DNA of 64,000 nt from Channa striata. Lineage: Eukaryota; Chordata; Actinopteri; Anabantiformes; Channidae. The notes beneath the pieces are model-generated. The model worked only from the letters and a program-made list of their open reading frames with translations. It was not told the DNA's origin and searched no databases. Below, in pieces: positions 20,219 through 34,900 of the stretch. The DNA is taken from the NCBI GenBank assembly GCA_033026295.1, contig CM065169.1, forward strand, positions 5,280,932 to 5,344,931, given 5' to 3'. Each line of letters begins with the position of its first letter. The first letter of the stretch is position 1. The position numbers and the translations under genes are program-made.

Positions 20219-23200
20219 AATGTACGTACACCTCCCAATAAAACAACAACATTGGAGCCAGCAAACATAACACATACTAGCAAACATAGGATGTCCTCTC
20301 ACAGGATTGTTTGAAAGAAACAATCAAAATGAATCACCGTTCTTTACTGATCTGTGACAAAACTTGTGAGGATGCAGTAGAGTTGTTTTTATTGACAGTA
20401 TGTGTCTTATATGCGCTGTCCAGAAGCTTATCTGATCCTGTCAAGCTAAAGCACATTGATTATTGAGTGTCAGTGAAGGAACTATCTCTGAACCTTTGTG
20501 TCTCATCTGAGATGTTGTGACATCTTTTGAGTCATCATGCTGTTTCTATTTTCACCAGTGCTGCCTTTAGTTGATGAAATCTCTCAATTCCTGGCCTTTA
20601 AAAGATTTAGTTCAATGTCTTTTTCAAAATGTGACTTTTGAATTGAAGGTACAAAACAAACACTTCTCTGAATGACACAGAAGTTCACACAGATTCAACA
20701 AAGTGTTGACATTTTAATCATTAATTTGAATACCACAGATCTTTCACCAGTGATTTTTTTTTCTAAAATTATGAGAACTGGTTGCTTATATTTCTTATTA
20801 GTAATCAGTGTATATTCCCCTGACAGCATTCCTGACATCTGACTATTTAATGATTACTAGCATTGTACCTAATACAGTGCAGAAGCTCTTGATTTATAAG
20901 CAGACCTGTCATCCCCCTGCCATGCTAGTCCATTAAATGTGTTATTTGCCTGAGCAAATACATTCACTTTTGCATCATACATTTGTAGTAATGTATTTCA
21001 CCCAGTTTAATAATGCTATTAAACTTTACTGTGCAAGACTGTACTCACAGCCATTACTGGCAGTGTCGGAAACCGACTGTTCTGTAATTGGCACATTATC
21101 ACCTCGGCTGCATTTTACTGTTAATGTATTGACACAGAGTAGTGCACAGTTTAATACTGTGGGCTTAGATACATTCAACAATAAAAGTTGGAGTGTAGGT
21201 TTATATGTGCATATTTAATAGGCCTATGCCTGTGTTGTTTTTGTATTTATGGGCACATCACTTTAGTGGATTCATTTTTGCTTTCGTGACAGAGCTTCAT
21301 ATAATCCCTTACTACAGAGAGTTGGTTGATAAAACATTGTATATTCTTTCCATGTTAGACTGTCACCCTGCATTGCTCCTCAGTGGTTGAAAAGCAAATC
21401 AGGCTTGTGTAATGTTTTGCAGCCCGCCAACCAATCTGCCCAGCAACATCTTATCCAGAGCACATAGGCAGCTAAGTAGGGGGAAGCATTTGTGAGTGGA
21501 TAGGTGGCTGTGTGGGTGGTCTTCAAGGCATGGATGTCACTGAAAGAGCATCAAAGGGGAGCATGTCTGTGATAGTGGAACTTTTTGGGGAACAAGGGGT
21601 TGTTATATTGTGTTGTGATGATACTCTTAAGATCATTTAAAATGAAAATGCCTTTTTAGAATTGTTCCATTCTATTCTTTAGCACTGGAACTCATGTAGT
21701 GGCAAGTTTGACCGTCAAGGCAAGGAATTGATTCAGCCATGATAAAAGAAATGCTGTGATACAGACTTACAGAATGTGATAAAGACCTATGGTGTCTTAT
21801 TTCATAAAAACAACTGGGAAGTAGGACTGATGTGCTGCAGAGGGAGAGAAAGTGGGATGTTGGGGTTATGAATGATCTAGGTGGGTGTCCGCCAGGAGCT
21901 GTTCCCTTTTCCATTCAAAGGCTGTATAGTCATGCTATTTTGTTGGATCCAGCAAACTTTTAAAGCTGTCAATACCAGGTACAGCAAAGCAGCATAACTA
22001 AGCTTCCCCCATGATTAACAGTTGGTATGCTGTTCTTTTCCTTAGTTTTTTTATCTGTGAACAACGAACACAAACTTGCCAAAAACTACTAGATTTGTTT
22101 TTTCTGAAAAGACATTCTCCCAGAAATGATGTGACTTGTCGATATGCATTTTAGCACCTTACAGACTTGTTATTTTATCTTTTGCTTTCAGCAGTGTGGC
22201 CCTCTATGGAGCCCATGGACACTCAAAAAGATACTGATGGTTTGATTGGGTTTTGACCTTAGAGTTCAGCTTGTATCTCTTTGGATTATTACTATTCACC
22301 CTACACTTAATCTGAAGTACAGGGAGGTTGGCTACAATCCCATGAACCTTAGACTTTAAATAATATTTGCAAGTGTAGTCACGGGAACATTGAAGCTGCT
22401 TGAAGGTGGTCTTAATGCTTTACTTACTTTCTGATCTTCTTAGGCAACTCTTTCCTGTCCTTTTTCTAAACTAAATGTTTACTATGTTGTCCACAATGAC
22501 AGTGAACAGCAGATCAAATTGTCCCCCTGAAAGAAACTCTGCAATTACTTTGATGACTAGTTAATTACAAACAAAACTGAAGATATCTGTTATACTATTT
22601 ACAGGAAACACTTTCTTTGAAATATCACTTACGTAAAATCTTTCCCCGGGACTATTTTTGAATATTATTGTAGAATTATGAAGAATTTTCTAATTTTTTT
22701 TTCAAACCCCAACACAAGAACTGGAAGCATGAGCAAACATTTTTAAACAAAATCCAAGCTTAGCCAAACTCGATTTTGAGTTTGACCAATAAATGTACTA
22801 GCACAATTCACTTCTAACTCCTATGGTTACTTCATGTCAAACTTTATTGTCGTGATGGTGCTGTACTTTTAAATCTCTGCAGCTAATTTGACAACTTGTT
22901 GCAATAACCCAAAACTTCCCCACAAGTAAATATTTTCCTCAGTAAGTTTAATTTATCCCATAAAGACATAAATGTCAATAATTTGGTGATAAACTACCAT
23001 AACAAATTGTTGCTCCTGATCATTTAGTCTAATTGCAAGCATGTCACAACAAAGTCAAAATACACACACACAGACACACACACACAGTCCTTAAATAGTC
23101 CAACAAATCATACCACTACCTATAGTTGTATCTATCCTCTAATACGGCTCAATGAACTGTTGAAATTTTGGCAGTAAGTAGAGGCAGGCTTCTGTTGAAG

Positions 23201-25968
23201 TGCAACCCATTTGACGTCACACTGCAAAATTATGGATACTGTTCCTTATAATGGAACTTATAATTGCTCTAAACACTGAAATATGTGAGACTTAAAATGT
23301 GTAAACACAGCGGTTTGGATAGTATTAGGCTCAAAAACATCAGGGGTAGGTTAGGTTACGGCTAGGCACTGAGTCAGGGTTAGTAAAAAGTCATGGGCTG
23401 CCTTAAAAATCTGTACATCCCTAACTTCTTTTCATGCGACACATAACATTATAGTACTTATTTCAGTTGTCTCAAGCTGGAAAGTCCTGGATTTTGTAAA
23501 CCATCCTCTGACAAACTGTCAAGGCTCTAAATACTACATTATAGTGTCGCGTTGACTACTGCCACTAGATGTTGCCAAGCAGTAAGAATGCCTTCATAAT
23601 TTTTTCGCAAATGTTACAAACGCTGTTTTGTATTTCACAGGAGGACAATTTCTTTTTTACTTGAGACAGAGGGACTGAATATCATCAGATTAATAACTTC
23701 TTCGTTTAATAAGAAAACTGTTTTATTGCGTGTGGTCATCTGAGCATAACAAAACAACCAAAATACTGACTGCCTCAGAGCTGATTACTGTCCATTATGT
23801 TTGTTTGGAGGACTTTGGTCAGACCCAAAAGGATTAAGGCTGATTTAGCAACTGAAAGAGGAATTTAGAGAAGCATGTGCATGTGTGCATGTCTACAGAA
23901 AATTTTGCTGTCAAAGTGGAAAGCAAACACTTTGAGTCTTTAGAACAACACCCAGAACAGGGAGCATGGTGCCTGGTTGTCTGGTGACTTTGTCACCAGC
24001 AGCATTGGTGATACAATAGGATAATGAAATCTCTTGCTGTTCCAACTCTCCAGGCCACAGCACAAAGAGGAGAGGAAGAAATACACTTCAGTCTATTGTA
24101 GCTTGGTGGATTATCGGTCACTTAATATTGCCTTTTTTTGTGAGGAAATAATAACTAGAGACATTATACATGAGGAAAGAGGGAATCATTCCCAGTGGCA
24201 CCTCTACCATTACCATAACAGCTGTCATAGCTTTGAAATTTAATCCTGTTTGATTGCTCCCGTCAAAGGACAAACACAAAGAACAACATGTGAGTTGAAA
24301 GCATTACTGTCATCATAGGTGTGCAGTTCCGTTGATCACAGTGACATTGGTCTGCAGTACTGGTATATGGTGAAGCTCTTAAAACCACTTCTTTTGCATT
24401 TTCACCTGTCATCAGTGAAGAGGCATTCTCCCAGAGGCAGGTCAACTTTAGGAAGGTGTCAGAAGAATCTATTACAGCAACTGTCATATTTTGTTCTTCC
24501 TTCTTCACCCTACTCTCGGGCTAGCTAATTGTGAAACCCCTTTTTCTTCTCACTTTCCTTTCACCTTTCCACTATAAGATCTTTACACTTCTGCTCCTTT
24601 CTGTCATGTCCACCCTATATTATCCCCTTCTTGCTCCCCCTCATGCCTTATCTCACCTTCCTTTTACATTTTTTATGTGTGAGAAAAAATCTGGAAGTAT
24701 CAAATCGACATTTAAGACATTGGATTCTGATCCTGTGAGATCCAATTCGCTAGACTGGTCTCGCATCATGCCAATTACTGTGAATGAAGACAACAAAAAC
24801 ACCACGAGAAAATCCAATTTTACCTTTTGTATTTCTACACATTTTACTACAGAAAGGGTGGAAAATAGAGGGACAAAGCAACAGAATTTGTCATGTTAAG
24901 GTTAAGAGTGACGGGATACGTGTGTATAAAAGTGTGTTAAGACACACTCCTTGTACTTCTAATTAGCTGATGTGTTCATTAGCTCTCTCAAGAGAATAGC
25001 ACTTTTTTCTCTTGTGATTGCACCAATGTTTAGGTTAGGCAATTCCCATGCTTCACTGTTTCCACAGCTCACAGTTAAACAGGTTTAAACATCACTCCTA
25101 CTTAACTGATGTAATGTCACCTTGGAGACTTTTATTCACGTTTGGTTGTGTTATTAAAGTTATCACGGCATTATCTTCTTCCCACACAGAATTCATTCAA
25201 CCTTGAGGAAGCAAAAATAAGGGACTCCTACTATAACACTTAGATTCAAAAGAGACATATTTCAATAGCAGTATAAGATAAGGAAGAAAGGAGATGTGCC
25301 CCTTGTGTATCCATGGTTACCTTGGCTTTATTGGTGTTTGTCTTGGGCAGCAGATGCAATAAAAGTGCTCAGAGAGAAACAACTGGGCAAAAGGACTAGG
25401 TGACACCACAAACAGGAGTTGGGAGGGTATCAGGAGACTGGAACTGACCTGAAACCCCTGCTCCAGCTTGCTCTAAAAGCAACTGGCTTTGTATAGGTCT
25501 CAATGGGCACAATTGAAAGGACAACAATTGTGAGCAATTATATTTTGAGCTTCAAGGAATTCCTAGCCTAAAATGGTTTATCTTGTAGCAGAGTTGACAT
25601 TGCTTAACCATATTTATAGAAAAATGAAAAATCAAGAGGGCAACTCATGTATGTGTTAAAGAGGAGAAGGCGTGAAAGTGACAGGCAGGTGAAGGAAGAG
25701 GTTATTTAGGAAAAAAACATGCACTGAGATGCAAAATGCCTGCTTTGAAATTGTTTTCAGGTGTGAGGAAAATTATATGTTATCAGGTGTCTTCTGTCCA
25801 CATGCGACATTTTCTGTGAAAACAATGGAAGCTCCAGATGGATCTCCTATGACATTCTTTATGATACCTTATCACCACCTTTAGAAGCTTTATTGCCCGT
25901 CAATGAGCACATTTACATCTCTACAAGGCCGCTGTTTGTAGCTCCACCAGGGGCCTGAAAGTTTAATT
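20219..25968. other. Unannotated stretch, about 5.7 kb
   Basis: No gene, transposon or RNA recognised. A short interrupted CA run lies at about 23062-23086. Open frames, such as 24531-24899, show no known domain. Confidence 0.5.
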
Positions 25969-26040
25969 AAATGAAGAGTTCACTGCAGGACTTCACGCCT
26001 TTGTGGTCCTGTAAGGACAGCTGGGAAGAAAAGGTAGCCA
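25969..26040 (+). repeat. 72-bp inverted repeat, left arm
   Basis: Begins AAATGAAGAGTTCACTGCAG and ends GGGAAGAAAAGGTAGCCA. It is identical over all 72 bp to the reverse complement of 27089-27160, about 1.05 kb away. Identity stops sharply at both ends. It is not low-complexity and does not match any other repeat in this window. Confidence 0.95.
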
Positions 26041-27088
26041 TTTTATCTCCTGTGGCGAGGCCACCTCAAAGAGATGGCCCACTGGGGTTGAGGACAGTAT
26101 CTGCAAACACACACACAGCATACATAGGTTGCTGCTTTCAAGTAATTTTAAGGTTAAATTAGTGACATCTCCCTCATGTTTTGAGTGTAAAGTTTTGAAC
26201 TGTATAATCCCGAGGCTCGATGCATCTATCTTTCTGGTGCATGTCTTTGATATTCCAACATTTTAAAATGATAAATAGTGATAGTTCTACTAAACTGAGA
26301 ATATCCAAAGCAAGTGACATAAAATAAAAAAGGGTAAATGGTGATGCAGTTGTCAAGAGTCATTCAAAGATAGACAAGTTAACACAATCAACAAACTAAC
26401 ACCTAAAAGCCTCTACTACTACAGCAGATTGGTATAGCTGTTGTTGTGGTGCTAGCTCATCAGGGACAGTGCCATTGGGGAAAGACTCCAATGGGGCCTC
26501 AGGAGAAAGCATGATGATGACACACATGGTGCTCATCATTCAGACACACCCCTGGGACCCACAGTTTCCTGATGTCACATAAACAAAATACTCCTGATAA
26601 GCCATCTAATCCACATTGTGAAAACCACTGCCTGGTATTGTAGTGTGATCTCAGTTTACGAGTGCTAACCCCCCCCCCAAAAAAAAAAGATGAAAAAAAC
26701 TTTCCACCTTGGTGCCGTTCATTCAGCAGCTCTAAACCCACCTGGATGCAGACAAAAAAAATTACACTGAGATCCCTTAACTCTATTTGATCTCAAACAA
26801 ACTCTATAGATGTTGTTGTGAGAACATGAGGTTTTAGCAAAACAGTTAACTTAGAACTTGCCTTCTGTACAGTCTAAAGTAATGTTGAATTTTACTTCTT
26901 GTTACTTTTTGCTTGGTTTATTGCTCACATAATTACGACTGTTATGAACAAATGTCAATTGTGCAGTTGTTACATTTTACTTTTTTCCAAAAAAAAATAT
27001 TTACCAGAAAAAAACAGGATTTTCTTCTTCCTACCTCAGTTCATTTAACCAATGAGTGATCAAGACAATACCGTGTGATTTCTCATAG
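26041..27088. other. Spacer between the 72-bp inverted arms
   Basis: About 1,048 bp without a recognised gene. Includes a C-run followed by an A-run near 26670-26688. No transposase-like open frame is visible, so the arms are not obviously the ends of an autonomous transposon. Confidence 0.5.
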
Positions 27089-27160
27089 TGGCTACCTTTT
27101 CTTCCCAGCTGTCCTTACAGGACCACAAAGGCGTGAAGTCCTGCAGTGAACTCTTCATTT
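27089..27160 (-). repeat. 72-bp inverted repeat, right arm
   Basis: Exact reverse complement of 25969-26040. The sequences immediately outside and inside the two arms do not match. Confidence 0.95.
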
Positions 27161-27493
27161 CTCACTGGGATTTCTCAGCGTGTGAAAAAAATTAAGCCAG
27201 GGGAAAAACAGACCAAGTTTACAAACTGGTCCAAAGATTCAGAATAGAGCAAACAAATTATATGCTTGAAAAAAATCTAAATTCTTTATTCATATACCAA
27301 ATTTTTGCTTTACAGTGAGCAGTATATTAGGATTTTAGACTGAATACAGTGTCATATGATTCAGATTTTTGCCTAAAAAAGGTTAGTATTCTACAAATCA
27401 TAAATTCGGACCTCACTTCCACAGAAAAAACATATTACACTGACATCTAAATTTATCCAAAACTGAAGTCTCCAGCTCATATTTACTGTATCA

Positions 27494-27772
27494 ATGTTTT
27501 GTTGTTGCTCTTGTTGCTCTGTTCTTTTCTCTCTCCACTTTCCACTCAGCCCAACCAGTCAAGGCAGATGGCCGTCCACCCTGAGCCTTGTTCTGCTGGA
27601 GGTTTCTTCCGGTAAAGGGAGTTTTTCCTCTCCACTGTTGCCTATGGCTTGCTCAAGGGGGATTTGTTGGGTTTTCTCTAAATGTTTGTATAGTCTTGAC
27701 TTTATTATGTAAAGTGCCCTGAGATGACCTTGTTGTAAATTGGCGCTATATAAATAAATAAAGTTGAATGAA
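27494..27772 (+). mobile_element. L2 3' tail, 5'-truncated, plus strand
   Basis: Starts within the UTR at 'TGTTTTGTTGTTGCT' and includes 'CTGGAGGTTTCTTCCGGTAA', 'GCTTGCTCAAGGGGGATTTG' and 'AAAGTGCCCTGAGATGACC', ending 'GGCGCTATATAAATAAATAA' then AGTTGAATGAAT. Little diverged, so a comparatively young truncated insertion. Confidence 0.9.
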
Positions 27773-29087
27773 TATCTTAAAGATGTTGTACTGTGGCAAC
27801 TGAAGAAGCCTTTTGGATGACAGGTGAATTCAGACAGTCTTTAAAAGCCTGCAAGTCCTGTTGCCACTCATCATCCCCTTTGGTCTTTCCAAAAAATTGC
27901 CTTGAACTTAAACTTTAAGCAATTTTAACCTTTGAACCATTTAACAGCTATCTGTAAGCTGTCTATGTTTGCAGGGCTTGCTACAACGTTTTAAGCTTGT
28001 GGTTGACAGTTTATTTCTTTTTGCCATTGTGATGGTTTGTATATCGTTCCTTTTAACATTTTGATATTATGACACTGTGAGAAACATTTTCTAATGTTCT
28101 TCATTTGGTCCTTATTGCACAAAAAACCTTTGTTAGCCCCATGTGAGTATCCATGCTCTTTACATACTACAGGGTCTGCAGAAACAAAGGCAGAGTTTTA
28201 TTTCTAAAGCCCAGGACACCCAAACTAAAGAGCAGGAAGATATAGTTGTATTCTGCCTCATTCATGTGGATTTCTTCTTACAGTGTAAGTAAGTTTCTTC
28301 TGACAACGTGACACTTATCAAAGGTAATGTCTGTCTTCTCTGTCTAAAGGAGTGTTTGACAAATTGAAGTGGAAAAGTGTCAGTGCCATTATTTAGCAGA
28401 GTCTGAGCAGGTGCTATTGCCAGAAACTGCATTGATCGCTTGAGTTCTCTTGCAGATATCAGATCAGACAAACATGGGCACAGCAGGCATACAAATGAGC
28501 TGATGAAGTGTGTCTGCGCATCAAAATGTTAAAGTCTGAACAATCACACAAACTGCACAAAAACTAGCTGAGTCAATCCAAATAAGCTTTTGTCATTGAC
28601 TGACCTGTTGAAATATACATCTCTATAAGGCCACATAGATTTTACTCTTGAATTAAAATTGAGGAGTGGGAGTGAAAAACGTTTTTCAAGCCTCTCATGA
28701 TTCATTAAAAATTCTCTGTCACCAGAGATGTTAGAGAATAGGCTAAATCTGCACTAGAAGTCTATATGTGTGTGTGAGACACAGCTGAGTGATTTTCTTC
28801 ATGTCTCTGAGGGGTAATTAGCCCTGGCATGGCCTATTGTTGCTCTACAGGTCTCTTAGGTTCCAGGACCTGGCTGACTGTGTTATCAGTGTTGCAGAGC
28901 TCTGTCTGTGGGGAATGCCATGCAGTTGACCTCAGACATACCCTGTCTGTCACACTGCACTCTTTGTATCTCAGATTTCACAGTAATGTGTGTGCCTCTA
29001 TTTACATATATAATATTTCTTTCCATTTTCCCTTCATGCTTAATTTGTTTTACTTCACTTGCAGACACCTGCTACAAGAATGGGGGA

Positions 29088-29162
29088 GTTTAGTGCCTGT
29101 CAAAAGGACACTTTTTTGTATGAGGGAACCGGGAATCAAACCACTGACCCTTACATTTGGCC
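29088..29162 (-). mobile_element. SINE fragment (B-box and body), minus strand
   Basis: The complement reads a B-box-like 'GTGGTTTGATTCCCGG' followed by 'AAGTGTCCTTTTGACAGGCAC', the same order as in the SINE at 19.96 kb. About 75 bp survive. Confidence 0.5.
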
Positions 29163-31932
29163 AAATTCTCTTTCTTCTGGTTTCACTCCTTCTGTCAGAA
29201 AATCTCATCATCAGTGCTCCTTCAGCTTTGTGTGAATTGTATTGTTGTCTGCAACTTGGCTGCTTCTGTTAATGTTTTTCTTCTTCTGTTATTCCTTTTG
29301 TGACTTTATTGATTTTCTTTAGCAAGGAGCATGAAGCCTATCAATAATTCTAGCTGAAGAATGAAATCGATTGTCAACGCCCCTCTACTAGTGGTTAAAA
29401 ATGAGAGCCCACTGGCCTTTTATTAAAAAGCAAGTAGCTACCATTCACCCACTCCTCTGGTCATATTTAGATTGACCCAGTGTTTCCTAATGGCTGCCCC
29501 ATGACCCAACTCAATATGCTCAACGATACACTGCCTTATGTATTTCAGAGAAAGTGTTAAAGCCATCAGTTTTTTATCCAAATAATATGTGCTTGGCAGA
29601 CAGCTGGTTTCATGTAAAATAAAATATATATTTAAATTTATAAAGATTTGTTTCATAGAGCAGAGACATTCATTTATGGTGCATGTTGAGTCTGGAAAAT
29701 GATGGCTGGCCTTAAACAAGATGATGCCAAGTCGTTCTTTCACAGGTTGTGTGAGGTTTGTATTTTCTACTTCAGGCTGCATGGTGCCAGCAATTTATAT
29801 TGCTTCAGGCTGTCTACTTAATTGCTGTCATCTCATCAGATGTTCCCACCAATCACAATCACTAATCACAGCATGAAGACTTACAGTTTCATTATTGTTT
29901 ACCGAAAAAACAGAAAAGAGAACAGGGTATGGTATACAAAGTCCGACCTACTCAGTTTTCTACTTGTCCTCCAACGTAAATTCCCATATAGGTTGTTTGT
30001 CTCTACCCCTTACATAGGCAAATGTTTCTTAGAATAGTCTTGTGGCATAGCGAGACAGACATGTTGAAACTGCAGCTATTTTGGCACCAGACAACAAAAT
30101 GACAAATACTGTTGTTTACAAGGAAGCCAAAATACTGACTCCTTTTAGTCTGTAAACCTCCACTTTCAGTACCTCTTTAACCTCATGTAACACACTGTGT
30201 CATGTTACATGTGGCAACAACTATAGCAGGAATTTCCCGGCCCGACCTTCTCCAGACATTAGAGGGTTTAAACATTGAAATACATTGCAGTTGGAGAATG
30301 TCACCAAATGGTAATCTATATCTGTTGGCCATTTTTGGCAGCCAGGATGAAAAACTAACTTATATTTCAGAGAACAGTCTCTCAGTTTTGCAGGCATTTT
30401 TATGAACCATTATTGCCATTTTTCCTCAGTGCTATTAAACTGGTACTGTCCATTATACACCATCAACATCTCAAGTGTTTGTACTTATTAACCATCACTC
30501 CTTGTACTTCTATTCACTAGTTCCATTAGTTCTCACTGTAGTTTGATTATGGAGTGCTTTGATGCAGGTTTGGTTTAGTCTTTTCTATTTGGTTTTTTAT
30601 GTGAATGTAATGGTCCTGACATCCAGTGTGCATGGCAACTACTCTGGAACCTGGACAGCAGACAATTTTAAAAACTTGAGGTGCATTATTGCATATTCTG
30701 CACTCGAAGTCCCAGCTTTTCCTCTCCAATAACTGAAAGTAATAGGATGAATGGAAGTAAAAGGATGTAACTATCAAAAAAAACCAAAAAATGTTGCAAA
30801 GATGCTATTATTTCTTAAATACTTTCTCAAAATCAGACTGTGGACCATCAAGTTTTGAAGAAATAGGTGGCTGCATCTGATTGAAAAGGCAGAAGGGTTA
30901 TGAGATAAATTATGACTTTCTTGCAGTTCTTGTGCAGTTATGTGTACATCAGCATTATCTCCCTACTAATTCTGCATTGATACTATATATGACGGCTGGA
31001 AAACTGGAAAAACAAAATACCAAAATGTAAAGAACACAGCATTAGGAAACATTGTAATTCAATAGGTGCTGCTGCTCCAGATTATATTATTATAGCCATA
31101 TCAGCTCTCTATGAGAAATTCCTACCTTGCCCTTTTTGACAGATGGTATGGTCCACTATTAAAATCATGTCTAACTAATTATCAGAACAGCACACCCACC
31201 TTCATAGTACAACACAAATATACTCTATAGTCTAAGTGGGTAACTCGAGGGTAAAAGGCCAAAGCTACAGGTTTGCCTGACAACATCAACAGGACACCAC
31301 AGGGAACTTCTTCTTCACTGGAGAGAGCTTAAAAGTATCCCGGGATGGATGATGGGAACAGGAAGTACAAAGATATAGGCCATCTGGTTGACCTATGTAC
31401 TACTATCAATACTCAAGAAGTTCACTCTATTGAACCAGGCTAAACCTGATTTGGCAGTTCACCATAACACAGGGAGGCTTGTGTGATTATTTTTTCAATG
31501 GACAGAAACTGGACATTTAGCGATAGACAAGGAAATTGTCTCTTCCAATGTGCAAAGGGCAACTGAAAATACAAATATGCACATGTGCAATCCATTATAA
31601 CAATGGAAACAGGAATTATTGGACCAAATGCTGTGTATGTCAGCAGCACAGCATGAGAAATTGGAATGATCTATCAGTTTCTTTATGATTCCTGCTGAGT
31701 TGAATCACTGCATTGAAAACATGCCAACAGAGAAATTAATGAAGAGTCTGTAAAATAATGGAGGAACACCACTGCTGTTAAAATGACATGTCACATACAG
31801 ACAAACAGACAGCTGACATTTCACACTGCAGTCAGCAATCACGTCATTGAACCTCAGATGCACAAGGCCAAGAAAAAGGAAAAACTGTCTGAATAATGGA
31901 TTTAATTGATGCCCCCCTCACCACCCACCCCA

Positions 31933-31962
31933 AACACACACATACACACACACACACACACA
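31933..31962. repeat. (CA)n microsatellite
   Basis: CA run with one CATA interruption. Confidence 0.9.
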
Positions 31963-34900
31963 AAGGAGGCAGTGGAGTACAACCACAGATTGGGGATCCC
32001 CATCACCCTTCCCCCAAAACAGAAAGCATGTTCCACATCCAGACAACTCACATCTGTTAATGAATTTGACATTTTGCTGATATTGATATGCAATGGGTTC
32101 TATTGAATTAGTATGCAAAACAGTAAGTTTTAGATTCTCAGATCTCTCAAGATTTACTACAGGTGACCTTTGTATATTAGACAAGACATCCACTTTTCCT
32201 GCATGCCCTTCCCCCAGCTTTCATTAAAATGTTAAAAACACATTATTTACATAGCGACGGTTTCGTCTATCTACTCAGGTTGATATTGCTCTGTTGACAT
32301 GAGGCAAAATATCAATCAGAAGTTATTTTTTCCTACTGGCTCAACTGTCAGCGCTGCAGTCAAATATTCACCATCTGTCATAATACAGTTGTTTATCATT
32401 TACATCACTCACTACTCCGACTACAAAAGACTGAAAGGATGTTATAGCACCAGTAGCAAAATAATATAAAATAGTAGATTAATAATATGGTGGATTCCTC
32501 TGTGTGTGTCATCCTCTTTTAGAAACAATTTTAGCTGAGCCAAACTAACCTGAGTAATCAGAGCTTGATACTGTAATGGTAAATTATGAATGCCACCAAC
32601 ACCCCTCATAGAGATGCTACCTGAAAGATTGACTCTCAGATTAACAGATTAACTCTCCAGCTGCCAGGAGAATTAATTTCATTTCAGTCAACTCTTGATT
32701 GCCCGGGAAACAGAATTGCAGATCCTAAGTTGTCTTTCACACCTAACAACTAAACACTCTAGCTGTGTATTTGCATGTACCTGGGATAGAAATGTCAGGT
32801 CAATAACAACTGGTATCATGGCACTTTCACTTTTTCTTTAACAGAGAGCCAACAAATAACAATTGTTTCATAATGTTTTCACCAGGTCAGTGAGGAGTAA
32901 AACCTTAATGTTTGTTAATGGGTGACATAATTGACATTTGATGTAAAAAGTCAAGCAGTATTGGCAAAAAATACCACAGAAAAAACATTCATTTAGGAAG
33001 CACAGCTGTGTGACATTATTTAAGTTGTGCATTTATTGTGAGAGGGAGTAAAAGAATTTTTTAAAAACAGCATCCGATGGCAAAATGCAGAAATTGCTGC
33101 CGTTATATACATTTATCAATTATCAAGGATACAGACCAGGAGATAACGAGGCGACAAAGGTTCAGTCAGTCTCTACTTTTTTTTCTTAGTTCTTCTAAAT
33201 AGTTTCTTCCAATCATTTTGCTGCTTTCACAACTACATTTTTCAGGTGCATCTGAGTATACGTATGTGTGTCTCAACACCCTTTTTGAGGTGTCTGAGCG
33301 GATCTGTGGGCTTCCTCCTGAGCTTCTTGAGAGGGCCACAAAGGTTTCTAATTATCCCTGACCTTCTGGCTCTACCTTTCTTTTCCTCCCTATCTGGGGC
33401 CCTGTGGCTTATTCAGGTCTCCACTCTCCATGCACTCCTTCTCCTCCCTGTTTGCCCCCTTGCATGTTCAAAATAACCCCTCTGATTGCCTTCAACGACT
33501 AATTGCTGCCATTACAGAGACAAAAGTGGCGTTTGGATCAAGTCAATCCTGAAGGTCAGTCAAGGAGAGGGGCTTCAATAACATCTGCTTATCTGTCAAG
33601 GTAGGGTGCTTTGACACTCAACATTTTCTTTTGGCAAGAGTCAGAGGGAATAAAGACTTTTAATCCATTAATAATGAATGGACTATGTACTACTGAACAA
33701 ATTTCATGTAATGAATGCACAATATTGTCATCTGGTGTTAAGTTAGTCCACTGCAGTACATATGGTTACTACAGAAGGCAATGCTCTCTAACTGTAAGGA
33801 ACCAAATACCACAAATATTGGAGGCATTCTGTGTAGCTGTCGCTAATTTAGAGCAAGTGCCTATGTTGTAATGAATTCTTTGCATTTCAACAGCAAAACT
33901 GGTTCCAGAGCACCATTTTTTTGGGTAGTGAAAAAAACAACTGCTTTTGTCAGGGGCTGCAGTCATTGTGATACAACTAAAGCTTTGTTGTAAAGCTAGA
34001 AATTTGTATAATTTAGTAGAAATGCATAGGGGTATGTTTGCACCAGTCAGACGTACAGAACAATGTACACATATGCAGTTGGCTTCTAAATTTGTAACTA
34101 GATGGAACACTTATTGTTAAAAATGAAACTAGACTATTTCAACAGCCATCCAGTTTAGAAAAAGCTAGTTGTACTTTATGTGGCAGCTTAGTCAGTGAGC
34201 CTCAAGTGCACCTCAAATGCATATTTGTGCTTACAGCAACACTTACAATTTATTTTGTGTATAAATGTTTAGATTTTGAGTAATGCACATGAATGAATAT
34301 CGCCCTGGTCTTGACAACTGATGATTTATGGGTTTGGGATAAGGTGAACTCAATTTGTTTGTCTATACATACTACATGGCTATGAATGAATAGAGGAAGT
34401 TAACATCAGTGGTAATTAAGACCCCTGCTTAATGAATTTTACACTTTTAAAATTTAGATGTATCACACAGTAAAAGGTGGCCTTGCTGCCTCATTGTGGG
34501 GACACTAAACCAGCATTGGACCAAAAGACAAAGTCTAATTATCTTTAACGCAAAAGCTGTATTTGGAAACAAACCTTAACAAACTCTTATTAGCAGTTTC
34601 ACAGCCCTATTAAACATCTGGCATTTCGAACTGCCAAAACAAAAAACAACAAAAAACAAACAAGAGGAAAATTCTCTCCTTTTCATAATGGATAATTGCT
34701 GTATTTCAAAATGTCCACTCCATAATCTGACGAACAGCATTGCCATGGAGACTATAACTGTGTATATCCTGATGTGAGGGGTGGAAATAGACATGGGAGA
34801 AAGGTGATGATGGCGTAAAGCATGTCAGTGAATATCAGAGCTTGAGCCCTGCAGTAAATAATGACTCCACTGCCACTCTCTGTCTCCTGCTGAAACCTTG

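Noticed and set aside
28829..29272. 147-codon plus-strand open frame with hydrophobic stretches
   Set aside because: Overlaps a SINE fragment at 29088-29162 and has pyrimidine-rich composition that inflates Leu/Phe/Ser. No family recognised.
24943..30520. Shared words 'CACTCCTTGTACTTCT' at about 24945 and 30498
   Set aside because: The match is about 16 bp with weak flanking similarity. Not enough to call a repeat.
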